Part shown: positions 16,078 through 25,178 of the stretch, one piece after another
Layout: every line of letters starts with the position of its first letter
Position numbering within the stretch: position 1 is the stretch's first letter
Source of the DNA: JABSSA01 sp039984715
GTDB taxonomy: Bacteria > Pseudomonadota > Alphaproteobacteria > Rhodobacterales > Rhodobacteraceae
Length of the DNA: 64,000 nucleotides
NCBI GenBank assembly: GCA_039984715.1
Contig: JBDWUA010000019.1
Span: 44,250 to 108,249 of the forward strand
Direction: 5' to 3'
The notes under the pieces: model-generated
What the model was told of the DNA's origin: nothing
Database searches by the model: none
Seen by the model: only the letters and a program-made list of their open reading frames with translations
Translations under genes and position numbers: made by a program

Positions 16078-16473
16078 ATGACCCTGCCCGAGACAACCTT
16101 GCCAAGCCGTAATGCTGGACAGGTTGAACCTCCGGCGGGGTTGTTGCGCTTGGAAGTCTTGCAACAACGCAGCGATTTTCTTGCTGCAGCGCGCGGCAAG
16201 CGTATCCCGACCTCTTCATTCCTGCTTCAAATCCGCGACCGCAAAGACGACGGGCCCGCCCGTGTTGGGTTCACCTGTTCCAAAAAAGTTGGAAACGCAG
16301 TCGCGCGAAACAGGGCCAAACGACGCCTTCGGGAACTGGCACGCCTTGCGCTTACTCCGAAGGCACGCGTTGGTCATGACTATGTTTTGGTCGGTCGTGC
16401 AAATGCCACTGCAAACCATCCTTTTCCACAGATGATCCTTGATTTGGACAATGTGCTGAAAAAACAGCCTTAA
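16078..16473 (+). CDS. rnpA: Ribonuclease P protein component
   Basis: A 131-residue basic protein with the family signature RVGFTCSKKVGNAVARNRAKRRLREL (about 61-86), whose RNR motif contacts the P RNA. It helps the M1 RNA to mature tRNA 5' ends. It lies 22 bp after rpmH, the conserved order. Confidence 0.95.
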   Translation: MTLPETTLPSRNAGQVEPPAGLLRLEVLQQRSDFLAAARGKRIPTSSFLLQIRDRKDDGPARVGFTCSKKVGNAVARNRAKRRLRELARLALTPKARVGHDYVLVGRANATANHPFPQMILDLDNVLKKQP

Positions 16474-16552
16474 ATATTCGTTGGAAAATCTTTGCCACCG
16501 GGACGAAAGGTCTTTGCCCAAACACCTTGGCCAACTTGGGTGTGGTGTCTAT

Positions 16553-16801
16553 ATGCCAGCTATGACACCTCTTGCCCGCCTTTTCAGTGTGCCGGTCTAT
16601 GCCTATCGATTACTGTTCAGCCCATGGGTTGGATTTAATTGCAGGTATCAACCCACGTGTTCATCCTATGCGCTTGAAGCGCTGGAAAAGCATGGTGCAT
16701 TCAAAGGCAGTTGGTATGCCGCCAAACGCATTGCGCGCTGTCACCCATGGGGAAAAGACGGATACGATCCTGTCCCCCCGCAGGACACCGATACAAAGTA
16801 A
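16553..16801 (+). CDS. yidD: Membrane protein insertion efficiency factor YidD
   Basis: An 82-residue YidD with the family core YRLLFSPWVGFNCRYQPTCSSYALEAL followed by HGAFKGSWYAAKRIARCHPWGKDGYDPVP. The cysteines of CRYQPTCSSY and RCHPW are conserved in the family. An amphipathic N-terminal helix targets it to the inner face of the membrane near YidC. The Met at 16553 (or 16562) gives the usual length; the frame is open to 16481 but the extra residues are not family-like. No strong SD is visible, so coupling to rnpA is likely. Confidence 0.92.
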   Translation: MPAMTPLARLFSVPVYAYRLLFSPWVGFNCRYQPTCSSYALEALEKHGAFKGSWYAAKRIARCHPWGKDGYDPVPPQDTDTK

Positions 16802-17201
16802 AAAGGGTTTGTACGAAAAGATCGGGTGTTGGATGGCATTGGCCAGAAGGCAAAACTCATACCGACTTGAAACAGCGTTGCACAATTCCGCTCAAAAGGA
16901 CTGGTTTTCCTTACCATCGGGTATTTGGCGTGGATTTTTGACCAGTGATCTGTTACGTCCGGCACGTCACCGAAACCAGATAGGAGGGACGCATGAATAT
17001 TTGTATTAACATCGCCCTACTCTGGGCTAGATCAACGGTCCTTTGGGGCTAATCTGATCCGTCGTGCAGTCAGTCTGCGCGAAACTGTGACCCACCACCT
17101 GACGTACAAGACAAGTTATTCGGCAAAGCCGTAAGCAGAGTCTTTGCATCAAAATTTCAAACCCGAAAGAGGAACCGACTGGCAAGTTCGGTTTAAATAC
17201 T
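16802..17201. other. Intergenic region with a possible 19-codon leader ORF
   Basis: This 400-bp stretch has no recognisable gene. The one notable item is AGGAGG followed after six bases by ATG at 16993, which opens a 19-codon frame (MNICINIALLWARSTVLWG, stop at 17050-17052). The strong SD is out of keeping with chance noise. It may be a small membrane-type peptide or a leader peptide for the gene at 17202. Confidence 0.35.
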
Positions 17202-17438
17202 ATGACAGCATTACGCCTTTATGGGGTCAACGCCCCTGTTCAATCCCAACTCGAAGAAACGATACGCACATATGGTGCCTTTCGCGTCTTAATAGCGGTT
17301 GTTCGAACCACTGTTCGCAACGCCGTATTTCGCCGCGAAAAACCGCCAGACGTTTCAAATCTAAACGCTCGGTTGCGCCGCGACATAGGGTTAAATCCAA
17401 AACCTGACGTTCCTGAATATTGGGACCGTTTCCGGTAA
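17202..17438 (+). CDS. Small hypothetical protein with DUF1127-like C-terminal end
   Basis: A 78-residue protein, unrecognised by name. Its C-terminal part, LNARLRRDIGLNPKPDVPEYW, resembles the LxxxxLRDIGL helix of DUF1127 (YjiS-like) proteins common in this family of bacteria. The N-terminal half contains an Arg/Val-rich amphipathic helix (VLIAVVRTTVRNAVFRRE). No strong SD precedes the ATG. It stands alone 88 bp before ttcA on the same strand. Confidence 0.5.
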   Translation: MTALRLYGVNAPVQSQLEETIRTYGAFRVLIAVVRTTVRNAVFRREKPPDVSNLNARLRRDIGLNPKPDVPEYWDRFR

Positions 17439-17526
17439 GCTTGAACTGCAAGGGGCGCATAGCGTTCCTTGCCTTTCGCCGTGCCTGATACTTGTCTCAT
17501 CGACCACAAGAAGCTAGAGCGCTTTC

Positions 17527-18396
17527 ATGTTGGATGATTTAGACGATATTCACCCGCTTTTTCACGGCGCGCCTTCGACGACCGAATTCAAAAAGCTGCG
17601 CAAACGAATTGTACGGGACACGCGCGAAGCGATCGAGCAATATGGCATGGTCGAACGGGATGCACGCTGGCTGGTGTGCCTTTCCGGCGGGAAAGACAGC
17701 TATACATTGTTGGCCATACTGCACGAGCTGAAGTGGCGTGGACTGCTTCCGGTCGACATTTTGGCCTGCAACTTGGATCAAGGCCAACCCAATTTCCCTG
17801 CAACGGTTCTGCCCGAGTTTTTGGAACGTATGCAGGTGTCGCATCGGATTGAATACCAAGACACCTATTCCATAGTTGTCGATAAAGTGCCCCAAGGGCG
17901 GACCTATTGCGCGATGTGTTCCAGATTGCGCCGGGGTAATCTGTACCGGATTGCGCGCGAAGAAGGATGTTCAGCTGTTGTTCTTGGCCATCATCGCGAT
18001 GACATACTTGAAACCTTCTTTATGAACCTTTTCCATGGCGGGCGTTTGGCAACGATGCCACCGAAGTTGGTCAACGAAGCGGGCGATCTTTTTGTGTATC
18101 GTCCGTTGGCTCATGTCGCGGAAGCAGACTGTGAACGTTTTGCCAAAGCAATGAATTACCCGATTATACCATGTGATCTGTGTGGTTCGCAGGATGGGTT
18201 GCAACGTCAACAAGTTAAGCAAATTCTCGATGGTTGGGAAAAAAACAGTCCGGGGCGGCGTCAAGTCATGTTCCGATCATTAATGAACGCACGGCCTTCG
18301 CATTTGCTTGACCCCAAACTGTTCGATTTCACCGGTCTTACTCGCGACATGGATAACGATAGTTCGAATTTGATGGAAATTCCCTCATTGAATTAA
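17527..18396 (+). CDS. ttcA: tRNA 2-thiocytidine(32) synthetase TtcA
   Basis: A 289-residue enzyme of the PP-loop ATPase type with SGGKDS at 53-58, the conserved TYCAMCSRLRRGNLY box with Cys128 and Cys131, GHHRDD (about 154-159) and a third Cys region PCDLCGSQDGLQRQ near 215-230. TtcA binds a [4Fe-4S] cluster through three Cys and thiolates cytidine 32 of certain tRNAs, among them tRNA-Arg(ICG), the type encoded at 11934 in this window. Confidence 0.95.
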   Translation: MLDDLDDIHPLFHGAPSTTEFKKLRKRIVRDTREAIEQYGMVERDARWLVCLSGGKDSYTLLAILHELKWRGLLPVDILACNLDQGQPNFPATVLPEFLERMQVSHRIEYQDTYSIVVDKVPQGRTYCAMCSRLRRGNLYRIAREEGCSAVVLGHHRDDILETFFMNLFHGGRLATMPPKLVNEAGDLFVYRPLAHVAEADCERFAKAMNYPIIPCDLCGSQDGLQRQQVKQILDGWEKNSPGRRQVMFRSLMNARPSHLLDPKLFDFTGLTRDMDNDSSNLMEIPSLN

Positions 18397-18477
18397 CATG
18401 CGGATTACCTCGTCGACCGTAATGTCGGCCGCGACGCTGTTTTTTTCGTATTTGCGTCAAAGTTAAGGGGTATTCGA

Positions 18478-20028
18478 ATGTCATCGCGCCGCGGGTTTTC
18501 GCTCACATCTTTCCGTGCTCGTCTGTCTAGATGGGTTTCCGGCCCACAAATTCTTGCGTTTGCACCCGCTCTTTGTCTTGGTGCGTTCTGGACAGGTGGG
18601 GAAAGCGCGTTAATCGCGGTGAGCCTTGGCATCCCGCTTCTTGTTGTTTTGATCAACCCAACTGCGCTGCATCTTCAGACGCAAGCCGCGCAATCGCAAC
18701 AGAACCTTATTGGCCGGCCTGAGTTTGAAACACTGGTCGAAAACATCCGTGGCAGTGCGTCCGAAGGCGGATTGCATTCCGCGATTTTTACCTTTGACCT
18801 GGACGAATACGACCTGCTGATTGAACGCCATGGTCAAAGTGCCGCCGAAGCTGTGGTGTCACGAATTGGGGATCGCTTCGAAGGCATTCTGCGTGATCGG
18901 GACGTTGTTGCCAAACTTGGCGATCATCGGTTCGCCATTTGCATGTGCCCTATCCGTCAACTGGATCTGGAAACGTGTATTCAAATGGCAGGGCGTATGC
19001 AGCTTGCTGTAGAAGAACCCGTTTCTTTGGATGGAACTTCCGTGTTCATGACCACAACGATCGGGTTTTGCATGTTATCGCGTGCGCCGGGGGCAACGGG
19101 TCGTGCGTGGATGGACGCAGCAGAAATGGCTTTGTCAGAAGCACGCAAAAGAGGGCATTCGACAATTCGGAGCTTTTCGAAAGAGATTCAGAAAAGCAAT
19201 GCAACACGCGTAAGCTTGCGCGCGAATGCACAAGACGCTCTTGAAAACGGTGAAGTACAACCTTGGTATCAACCGCAAATCTCGACCGACACCGGGCGTG
19301 TGACTGGCTTTGAAGCGCTTGCACGGTGGAACCACCCGAACCGAGGCGTCATATCTCCGATGGAATTTCTTCCGGCCTTCGAGGATGCGGGTCTTTTGGA
19401 TCGTTTGGGCGAAGTCATGCTTTATCATTCGCTGACTGCGCTCAAAGCTTGGGACGCGTCTGGAATTCATGTCCCATGTGTCGGTGTGAACTTCAGTGGA
19501 TCAGAATTATCCAACCCGCGTTTGGGTGACAAAGTAAAATGGGAACTGGATCGATTTGACCTGACACCTGATCGGCTGGCCGTGGAAATTCTAGAAACCG
19601 TTGTTTCGTCCTCTCCTAGCGATTCTATCACCCGCAACATCCGCGCACTTAGTGAGCTGGGCTGCCATATCGATCTTGACGATTTCGGAACTGGCAATGC
19701 GTCAATCGCCGCCATTAAACGGTTTCAAGTGTCCCGCATAAAAATTGATCGCTCGTTCGTCATGAAATCTGACCGCGACCCAGATCAACAACGGATGGTT
19801 GGGGCCATACTGACGATGGCAGAACGCTTGAACGTGGACACACTTGCAGAAGGTGTCGAAACCGTGGGCGAACACGCATTGCTGTCGCAATTGGGCTGCG
19901 GACACGTGCAAGGATTTGGAATCGCGCGCCCAATGCCGTTTGATAAGACGATTGAATGGATGCACAGCCATGAAGAGAAATTGGCCGATACACCCGAAGT
20001 CCCCAAGCGAAACGCCAACAAAGGCTGA
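18478..20028 (+). CDS. EAL-domain cyclic-di-GMP phosphodiesterase with degenerate GGDEF domain
   Basis: A 516-residue protein. Two short hydrophobic segments (22-40 and 43-60) anchor it in the membrane. Residues about 78-235 form a GGDEF fold, whose catalytic motif reads GDHRF (148-152), so it should not make c-di-GMP. The EAL domain (about 250-505) has an intact-looking active site: EAL at 279-281, Asn in GVNFSGSEL, Glu in AVEILET, DDFGTG at 401-406, KIDRS (Lys422, Asp424) and AEGVE (458 and 461). It is predicted to hydrolyse c-di-GMP to pGpG and thereby lower attachment. Monocistronic. Confidence 0.92.
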   Translation: MSSRRGFSLTSFRARLSRWVSGPQILAFAPALCLGAFWTGGESALIAVSLGIPLLVVLINPTALHLQTQAAQSQQNLIGRPEFETLVENIRGSASEGGLHSAIFTFDLDEYDLLIERHGQSAAEAVVSRIGDRFEGILRDRDVVAKLGDHRFAICMCPIRQLDLETCIQMAGRMQLAVEEPVSLDGTSVFMTTTIGFCMLSRAPGATGRAWMDAAEMALSEARKRGHSTIRSFSKEIQKSNATRVSLRANAQDALENGEVQPWYQPQISTDTGRVTGFEALARWNHPNRGVISPMEFLPAFEDAGLLDRLGEVMLYHSLTALKAWDASGIHVPCVGVNFSGSELSNPRLGDKVKWELDRFDLTPDRLAVEILETVVSSSPSDSITRNIRALSELGCHIDLDDFGTGNASIAAIKRFQVSRIKIDRSFVMKSDRDPDQQRMVGAILTMAERLNVDTLAEGVETVGEHALLSQLGCGHVQGFGIARPMPFDKTIEWMHSHEEKLADTPEVPKRNANKG

Positions 20029-20155
20029 CGCTTCGCGGCACTTAGGTTGCGATGAACCCTCTTCGGTCCGTAAATCGCCGCGAATCCGCTTGACCTTTCA
20101 GACCTGACTCTGTTGAACCCCTGCATTACTTTTTATGCAGTGGGTAAAGGTCCTC

Positions 20156-21979
20156 ATGGACGAACAGAACAAGAATCTCATGCTTGCCACCGGGTTGAGC
20201 CTTCTGGTCATCCTCGTTTGGTTTACACTATTTCCGCCATCGGAAACCGACGATTTGGCCCAAACGCCGCCTGCGGCCTCTGAAACTGAATTGGCCGCTG
20301 ATGCGCTTGTTCCATCCGCGGCTGGCGAAACTGCTGCCGGAACTGGCGGCACACAAGACGTCAGCAATGCCCAAGCGGTTGCAGAAGCCCCACGCGTAGA
20401 GATTGCCACAGATCGCATTGTCGGTTCGATCTCTCTTCTTGGTGGTCGTATCGATGATTTGCGCCTGAAAGATTACCGCGTCGCCCAAGAAGGAAGCGCA
20501 GAGATCGTTCAGATGCTGCGCCCTGTTGGCGAAATCGGCGCGTTTTACGCACTGTTTGGCTGGGCACCCGGCGCGGGCATGGACCCAACATCAGTCCCCG
20601 GACCCAATACCATTTGGACGCAATCCAGCGGTGCAACATTGACGCCAGACGCACCGGTATCCTTGTCATGGGACAATGGGTCCGGTCTTGTGTTTACCCG
20701 GACAATATCCATCGATGCAGATTACATGTTCGATGTCACCCAAAGCGTTGAAAACACGACTGGGGCACCCGTTACCTTAGCGCCATATGGCATGATCACA
20801 CGTCACGGCATCCCAGAAGACTTGAAAAACTTTTTCATCCTTCACGAAGGCGCCGTTAGCGTTGCGAATGAAGAATTGGCCGAGGTCGACTGGGACGAAA
20901 TAGTCGAAGCCGATGTCGACCCAAAGTGGGGACGCCCCGCGATCGTTCAAGAAGACGTTGAAAGCGGCTGGATCGGCTTTACGGACCATTACTGGCAGAC
21001 AGTGTTGATCCCTGAAACCAAAGGCAACGATCAGGCACTGACATATGATGAACGGTCTGACGTCTTTCGTGCCGTCGCACGTGCGCCATCGATGACCGTC
21101 CCGGCTGGCGGCTCTGCCGATGCGTCATCCAAAGTGTTTGCCGGCGCAAAAGAATGGAACACGATCCGCGAATACCAAGCCGCAGGTGTGTCAAAGTTCA
21201 TCGATTCCATCGATTGGGGTATTTTCTTTTTCCTCACCAAACCAATCTTTTGGTTGCTGCACGAATTGAATTTGCTGATCGGGAACATGGGCTGGTCCAT
21301 CATTGGCCTGACCTTGATCATCAAAGCCATTCTGTTCCCGCTCGCCTATAAATCCTATGTCTCGATGGCAAAGATGAAAGAGCTTCAGCCCCAAATGGAA
21401 AAGCTGAAGGAACAAGCTGGCGAAGATCGTCAAAAAATGCAGCAAGGTATGATGGAGCTCTACAAGAAGGAAAAGGTAAATCCGGCTGCGGGTTGTTTGC
21501 CTATCCTGATGCAGATTCCGATCTTCTTTTCACTGTATAAGGTGATTTTTGTCACCATCGAATTGCGCCATGCGCCGTTCTTTGGCCCGTTCCAAGACCT
21601 TTCGGCCCCCGACCCTACATCGATAATGAACTTTTACGGCTTGTTTCCATGGGCCGGACCAGATGCCGGTTCCATCATGGCCTTGTTGTTCATTGGTATC
21701 TTGCCACTGCTGCTGGGTATTTCGATGTGGTTGCAGCAAAAGCTGAACCCGGCCCCCACCGATCCCACGCAGCAAATGATCTTTGCTTGGATGCCATGGG
21801 TGTTCATGTTCATGCTGGGCAGTTTTGCGAGCGGGCTGGTGGTATACTGGATCGCGAACAACACGATCACGTTCATTCAGCAATATACGATCATGCGCAG
21901 CCAAGGCTATAAGCCTGATATTCTGGGCAACATCCTGACTTCGTTTAAGAAGGCGAACAAGGAAGAGTCGAAAAAATGA
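20156..21979 (+). CDS. yidC: Membrane protein insertase YidC
   Basis: A 607-residue protein. The start at Met 20156 has AAAGG a few bases upstream; the open frame before it adds only seven residues. TM1 lies at 7-22 (LMLATGLSLLVILVWFTLF). A large periplasmic beta domain (about 60-335) follows, then the conserved hydrophobic core with the cytoplasmic KMKELQPQMEKLKEQ loop, CLPILMQIPIFFSLYKV and the last helices ending in a lysine-rich tail. It inserts membrane proteins alone or with SecYEG. The stop overlaps the MOSC gene start (ATGA). Confidence 0.97.
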   Translation: MDEQNKNLMLATGLSLLVILVWFTLFPPSETDDLAQTPPAASETELAADALVPSAAGETAAGTGGTQDVSNAQAVAEAPRVEIATDRIVGSISLLGGRIDDLRLKDYRVAQEGSAEIVQMLRPVGEIGAFYALFGWAPGAGMDPTSVPGPNTIWTQSSGATLTPDAPVSLSWDNGSGLVFTRTISIDADYMFDVTQSVENTTGAPVTLAPYGMITRHGIPEDLKNFFILHEGAVSVANEELAEVDWDEIVEADVDPKWGRPAIVQEDVESGWIGFTDHYWQTVLIPETKGNDQALTYDERSDVFRAVARAPSMTVPAGGSADASSKVFAGAKEWNTIREYQAAGVSKFIDSIDWGIFFFLTKPIFWLLHELNLLIGNMGWSIIGLTLIIKAILFPLAYKSYVSMAKMKELQPQMEKLKEQAGEDRQKMQQGMMELYKKEKVNPAAGCLPILMQIPIFFSLYKVIFVTIELRHAPFFGPFQDLSAPDPTSIMNFYGLFPWAGPDAGSIMALLFIGILPLLLGISMWLQQKLNPAPTDPTQQMIFAWMPWVFMFMLGSFASGLVVYWIANNTITFIQQYTIMRSQGYKPDILGNILTSFKKANKEESKK

Positions 21980-22707
21980 ACGGACGCGTCGCACATATCT
22001 GGCGTCACCCATTAAAAGGGATCGGATCAGAGGTCTGCGACAGCGTGGAACTGGACCCGGCACAAGCGGTTGTCGGTGATCGCGCTTATGCGTTGTTGAA
22101 CGACGTGGCAGAGGATTCAGACAAATGGCAAGCGCGTCGGAACTTCTTGCAAGTTGCGTCTGGTCCGCGGTTGTCCTCAATCGGCGCGGTTACGACAGAT
22201 GATGGCATCGTCTTGACTCACCCAGATCGTGATCCGCTGAACCTTAAGCCAAATGAAAACGCGCAAGCCCTCAATGATTGGATCGCAGATCTTTGGCCTG
22301 CGGAACGCCCCGGCCCTGCCCGGCTTGTGACGGCTCCAGCGCAAGGCATGACGGATGTTCCTTACGCCTCTGTGTCCATTGGCAACCTCGCGTCGTTGAA
22401 AGCCCTCAGCCAAAAGGCTGGGTTTGATATCGATATGCGTCGTTTCCGGATCAACCTATGGCTTGACGGGCTGGCCCCATGGGAAGAAATCGGCCTGCTG
22501 CAAGGCGAAATCTCGTTGGGTGGCGCACGTTTGAAACCTGTCGCCCCTATTGAACGATGCCGCGCACCAGACGCCAACCCTGCAACGGGGCAACGTGACA
22601 TCAACATGATTTCCACATTGGAAGACGGCTGGAATACACGCAATTTTGGCGTCTATTTCGAAGTGGCACAGGCTGGAACTGTTCGCATCGGTGATACCTT
22701 ATCATGA
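21976..22707 (+). CDS. MOSC-domain protein
   Basis: A 243-residue protein with the MOSC N-terminal beta-barrel (IWRHPLKGIGSEVCDSVELDPAQAVVGDRAYALL) and a MOSC domain. The latter has the conserved cysteine region IERCRAPDANPATGQRD, in which the Cys is the presumed ligand of a molybdenum cofactor sulfur, as in mARC and YcbX. A Moco-dependent reductase or Moco-binding role is inferred. It overlaps yidC upstream and engB downstream by four bases each, so the three are translationally coupled. Confidence 0.88.
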   Translation: MNGRVAHIWRHPLKGIGSEVCDSVELDPAQAVVGDRAYALLNDVAEDSDKWQARRNFLQVASGPRLSSIGAVTTDDGIVLTHPDRDPLNLKPNENAQALNDWIADLWPAERPGPARLVTAPAQGMTDVPYASVSIGNLASLKALSQKAGFDIDMRRFRINLWLDGLAPWEEIGLLQGEISLGGARLKPVAPIERCRAPDANPATGQRDINMISTLEDGWNTRNFGVYFEVAQAGTVRIGDTLS

Positions 22708-23354
22708 ACCTTTCATTCCCACAGGCCGAAGAACCCGATGACATCACCCGTGAACGCGGGCGCATGCTTTTTGCGGGCGAAACGACGTTTCTCAAGGGTG
22801 TGGTTGCCATGTCTGGGCTGCCACCGGCAGACCGGATCGAAGTGTGCTTTGCCGGGCGGTCCAATGTTGGAAAATCTACGCTGATCAATGCGCTGACCGG
22901 GCGCAAGGCTTTGGCACGTGCATCCAACACGCCCGGACGCACACAAGAGGTCAATTATTTCGAAGCGGGTGAAAACCACTATTTGGTCGATCTGCCCGGA
23001 TATGGTTTTGCCAACGCGCCTTTGCCCGTGGTTCAAAAGTGGCAAGCCCTGCTAAAACAGTATCTAGGTGGTCGCGTATCGCTGCGCCGTGCTTTTGTGC
23101 TTGTTGACTCGCGACATGGTATTAAGCCAGTCGACGACGAGATCATGACATTGTTGGACAAGGCCGCTGTGACCTTTCAATGCGTTCTGACCAAGTCGGA
23201 TAAAATCAAACCCAGCGAAATGGAAAAGACTTTGGCACAGGTCCGAACAGGCCTTTCGAAACATCCCGCTGCCTTTCCCGAGATTGTGCTGACGTCAAGC
23301 GAACAAGGCGATGGGATCGCAACGTTGCGCAGTATCATTGCAACGCTTGTGTAA
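22704..23354 (+). CDS. engB: Ribosome biogenesis GTPase EngB (YihA/YsxC)
   Basis: A 216-residue GTPase with G1 GRSNVGKS, G2 TPGRTQEVNYF, G3 DLPGYGFA, G4 TKSDK and G5 TSSEQG, all in the order and spacing of EngB. It acts late in 50S subunit assembly. Coupled by ATGA overlap to the MOSC gene. Confidence 0.95.
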   Translation: MNLSFPQAEEPDDITRERGRMLFAGETTFLKGVVAMSGLPPADRIEVCFAGRSNVGKSTLINALTGRKALARASNTPGRTQEVNYFEAGENHYLVDLPGYGFANAPLPVVQKWQALLKQYLGGRVSLRRAFVLVDSRHGIKPVDDEIMTLLDKAAVTFQCVLTKSDKIKPSEMEKTLAQVRTGLSKHPAAFPEIVLTSSEQGDGIATLRSIIATLV

Positions 23355-23423
23355 CGTACGTTTTTCGGATGCTTGGCCTTTGCCGCTGAGTGGGGCAGAA
23401 AGACAAATGCCGAAACTAACCAG

Positions 23424-24287
23424 ATGAAGACCCGTGACATGAACCGCGATTGGATTGCCACCGCCCGTACTCTGAACCAAGCGCTGCCTTTTATGCAGCG
23501 TTACAAAGACGCGACCGTTGTCATCAAGCTGGGTGGTCATGCCATGGGCAGTGACGAAGGTATGGCAAGCTTTGCCCGCGACGTTGTTTTGATGCGGCAA
23601 GTTGGAGTGAACCCGGTTGTGGTGCATGGTGGCGGACCAATGATCAATGCGATGCTTGATCGACTTCAGATCAAATCTGATTTCGTGAATGGTAAGCGGG
23701 TCACAGATGCGGCCACGATGGAAGTCGTCGAAATGGTCCTGTCTGGCCGCGTCAACAAACGCATCGTCCAAGCCATCGGAGAAGCAGGCGGGCGCGCCGT
23801 TGGGCTGTCCGGTAAGGATGCGAACCTTATGTTCTGCGACCCCACCGACGCGGATCTTGGCCTTGTCGGGACACCGACCCAGATTGATCCGACGATCCTG
23901 CGCACGCTGAGTGATGATGAGATCATTCCCGTCGTTGCACCTTTGGGCATGGGTCACGAAGGTGAAACCTTTAACATCAATGGTGACACCGCAGCCGGTG
24001 CAATCGCTGGTGCCTTAAAAGCAGATCGCCTTTTGCTTTTGACGGATGTTGCTGGTGTTAAGAATGCCAATGATGAGGTCATGACCGATCTGACAGCAGA
24101 CCAGATTCGCGACATGACCAAAGACGGAACAATCGCTGGCGGAATGATCCCAAAAACAGAAACCGCGTTGGATGCAATTGCAAGCGGTGTGCGCGCAGTT
24201 GTCATACTGGACGGTCGTGCGCCAAACGCCTGTTTGTTGGAACTTTTCACAGAACACGGGGCCGGGTCGATCATCCGCCCTCGCTAG
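23424..24287 (+). CDS. argB: Acetylglutamate kinase
   Basis: A 287-residue enzyme of the amino acid kinase family: KLGGHAMG near the N-terminus, VVHGGGPMINAML for substrate binding, NGKRVTDAATMEVVEMVL, and INGDTAAGAIAGALKADRLLLLTDVAGV in the ATP lobe. It makes N-acetylglutamyl phosphate in arginine synthesis. The start MKTRDMNRDWIATART at 23424 is favoured because related proteins begin like this; the frame is open to 23373 without a credible SD. It lies 69 bp after engB. Confidence 0.95.
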   Translation: MKTRDMNRDWIATARTLNQALPFMQRYKDATVVIKLGGHAMGSDEGMASFARDVVLMRQVGVNPVVVHGGGPMINAMLDRLQIKSDFVNGKRVTDAATMEVVEMVLSGRVNKRIVQAIGEAGGRAVGLSGKDANLMFCDPTDADLGLVGTPTQIDPTILRTLSDDEIIPVVAPLGMGHEGETFNINGDTAAGAIAGALKADRLLLLTDVAGVKNANDEVMTDLTADQIRDMTKDGTIAGGMIPKTETALDAIASGVRAVVILDGRAPNACLLELFTEHGAGSIIRPR

Positions 24288-24362
24288 ATCCCAAAGTCTG
24301 TTTACCCCACGCCTCCATTACCCCACGAGGATGTGTAAACCTGTCCTATTGCTCCGGCGTGA

Positions 24363-25178
24363 ATGAACCGTATGTTCCTGCCTATGGAGAATGAAACCGT
24401 CATCCGTCTAAGCGTTTTTCTTGGCTTGTTTGCCTTATTGGCACTGGTCGAACAAATAGCGCCGCGTCGTGTTCGCCGTCAAAGCCAGCCCAAACGCTGG
24501 TTTACCAATTGGGGCCTTACAGTTTTGAATACTGTCATGCTTCGATTACTGGCCGTTGCTGTTCCTTTGTTGGCCGTTGGCGCAGCAATGGATGCGACCG
24601 CGCAAGGATGGGGTTTGTTCAACGCCTTGAGCTGGCCGAACTGGCTCGAAATCATCATTGCCATTCTAGTGTTGGATTTTGCGATTTGGGCACAGCACCT
24701 TATCACCCACAAAATTCCGCTGCTTTGGCGTTTGCATAGGGTGCATCACGCGGATGTCGACATCGACGTGACAACAGCCATTCGGTTCCATCCAGTTGAA
24801 ATCGGCCTATCCATGTTGCTCAAGATTGGCCTCGTATACCTTCTGGGTCCTGCGGCTATTGCTGTCATTTTGTTCGAAATCATTTTGAACGGCACCGCTA
24901 TGTTCAACCACGCGAATATCAAATTGCCTTTGAAATTGGATGCAATCGTACGACGTGTTTTGGTGACGCCTGACATGCACCGGGTTCACCATTCGGTGCA
25001 TCGTCACGAACATGACAGCAACTATGGCTTTTCCCTTTCAATTTGGGATCAGATGTTTGGCACCTACATCGCGCAACCCGCTGAAGGCCACGATGACATG
25101 AAAATCGGCCTAGAATGGCAGGATGAACGCCCCAGCCGTTTAAGCTGGTCCTTGACCTTGCCATTCGCGCGGAAATGA
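24363..25178 (+). CDS. Sterol desaturase / fatty acid hydroxylase family membrane protein
   Basis: A 271-residue polytopic membrane protein with the di-iron histidine clusters of the family: HLITH, HRVHH (in LLWRLHRVHHADVD) and HRVHHSVHRHEHDSNYG. It would hydroxylate or desaturate a lipid in the inner membrane with O2. The substrate (sterol, hopanoid, carotenoid or fatty acid) cannot be told. The start may be at 24363, or at Met 24384 (MENETVIRL); neither has a good SD. It overlaps the next gene by ATGA, an unusual coupling to an iron-sulfur protein that could serve as its electron donor. Confidence 0.88.
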   Translation: MNRMFLPMENETVIRLSVFLGLFALLALVEQIAPRRVRRQSQPKRWFTNWGLTVLNTVMLRLLAVAVPLLAVGAAMDATAQGWGLFNALSWPNWLEIIIAILVLDFAIWAQHLITHKIPLLWRLHRVHHADVDIDVTTAIRFHPVEIGLSMLLKIGLVYLLGPAAIAVILFEIILNGTAMFNHANIKLPLKLDAIVRRVLVTPDMHRVHHSVHRHEHDSNYGFSLSIWDQMFGTYIAQPAEGHDDMKIGLEWQDERPSRLSWSLTLPFARK

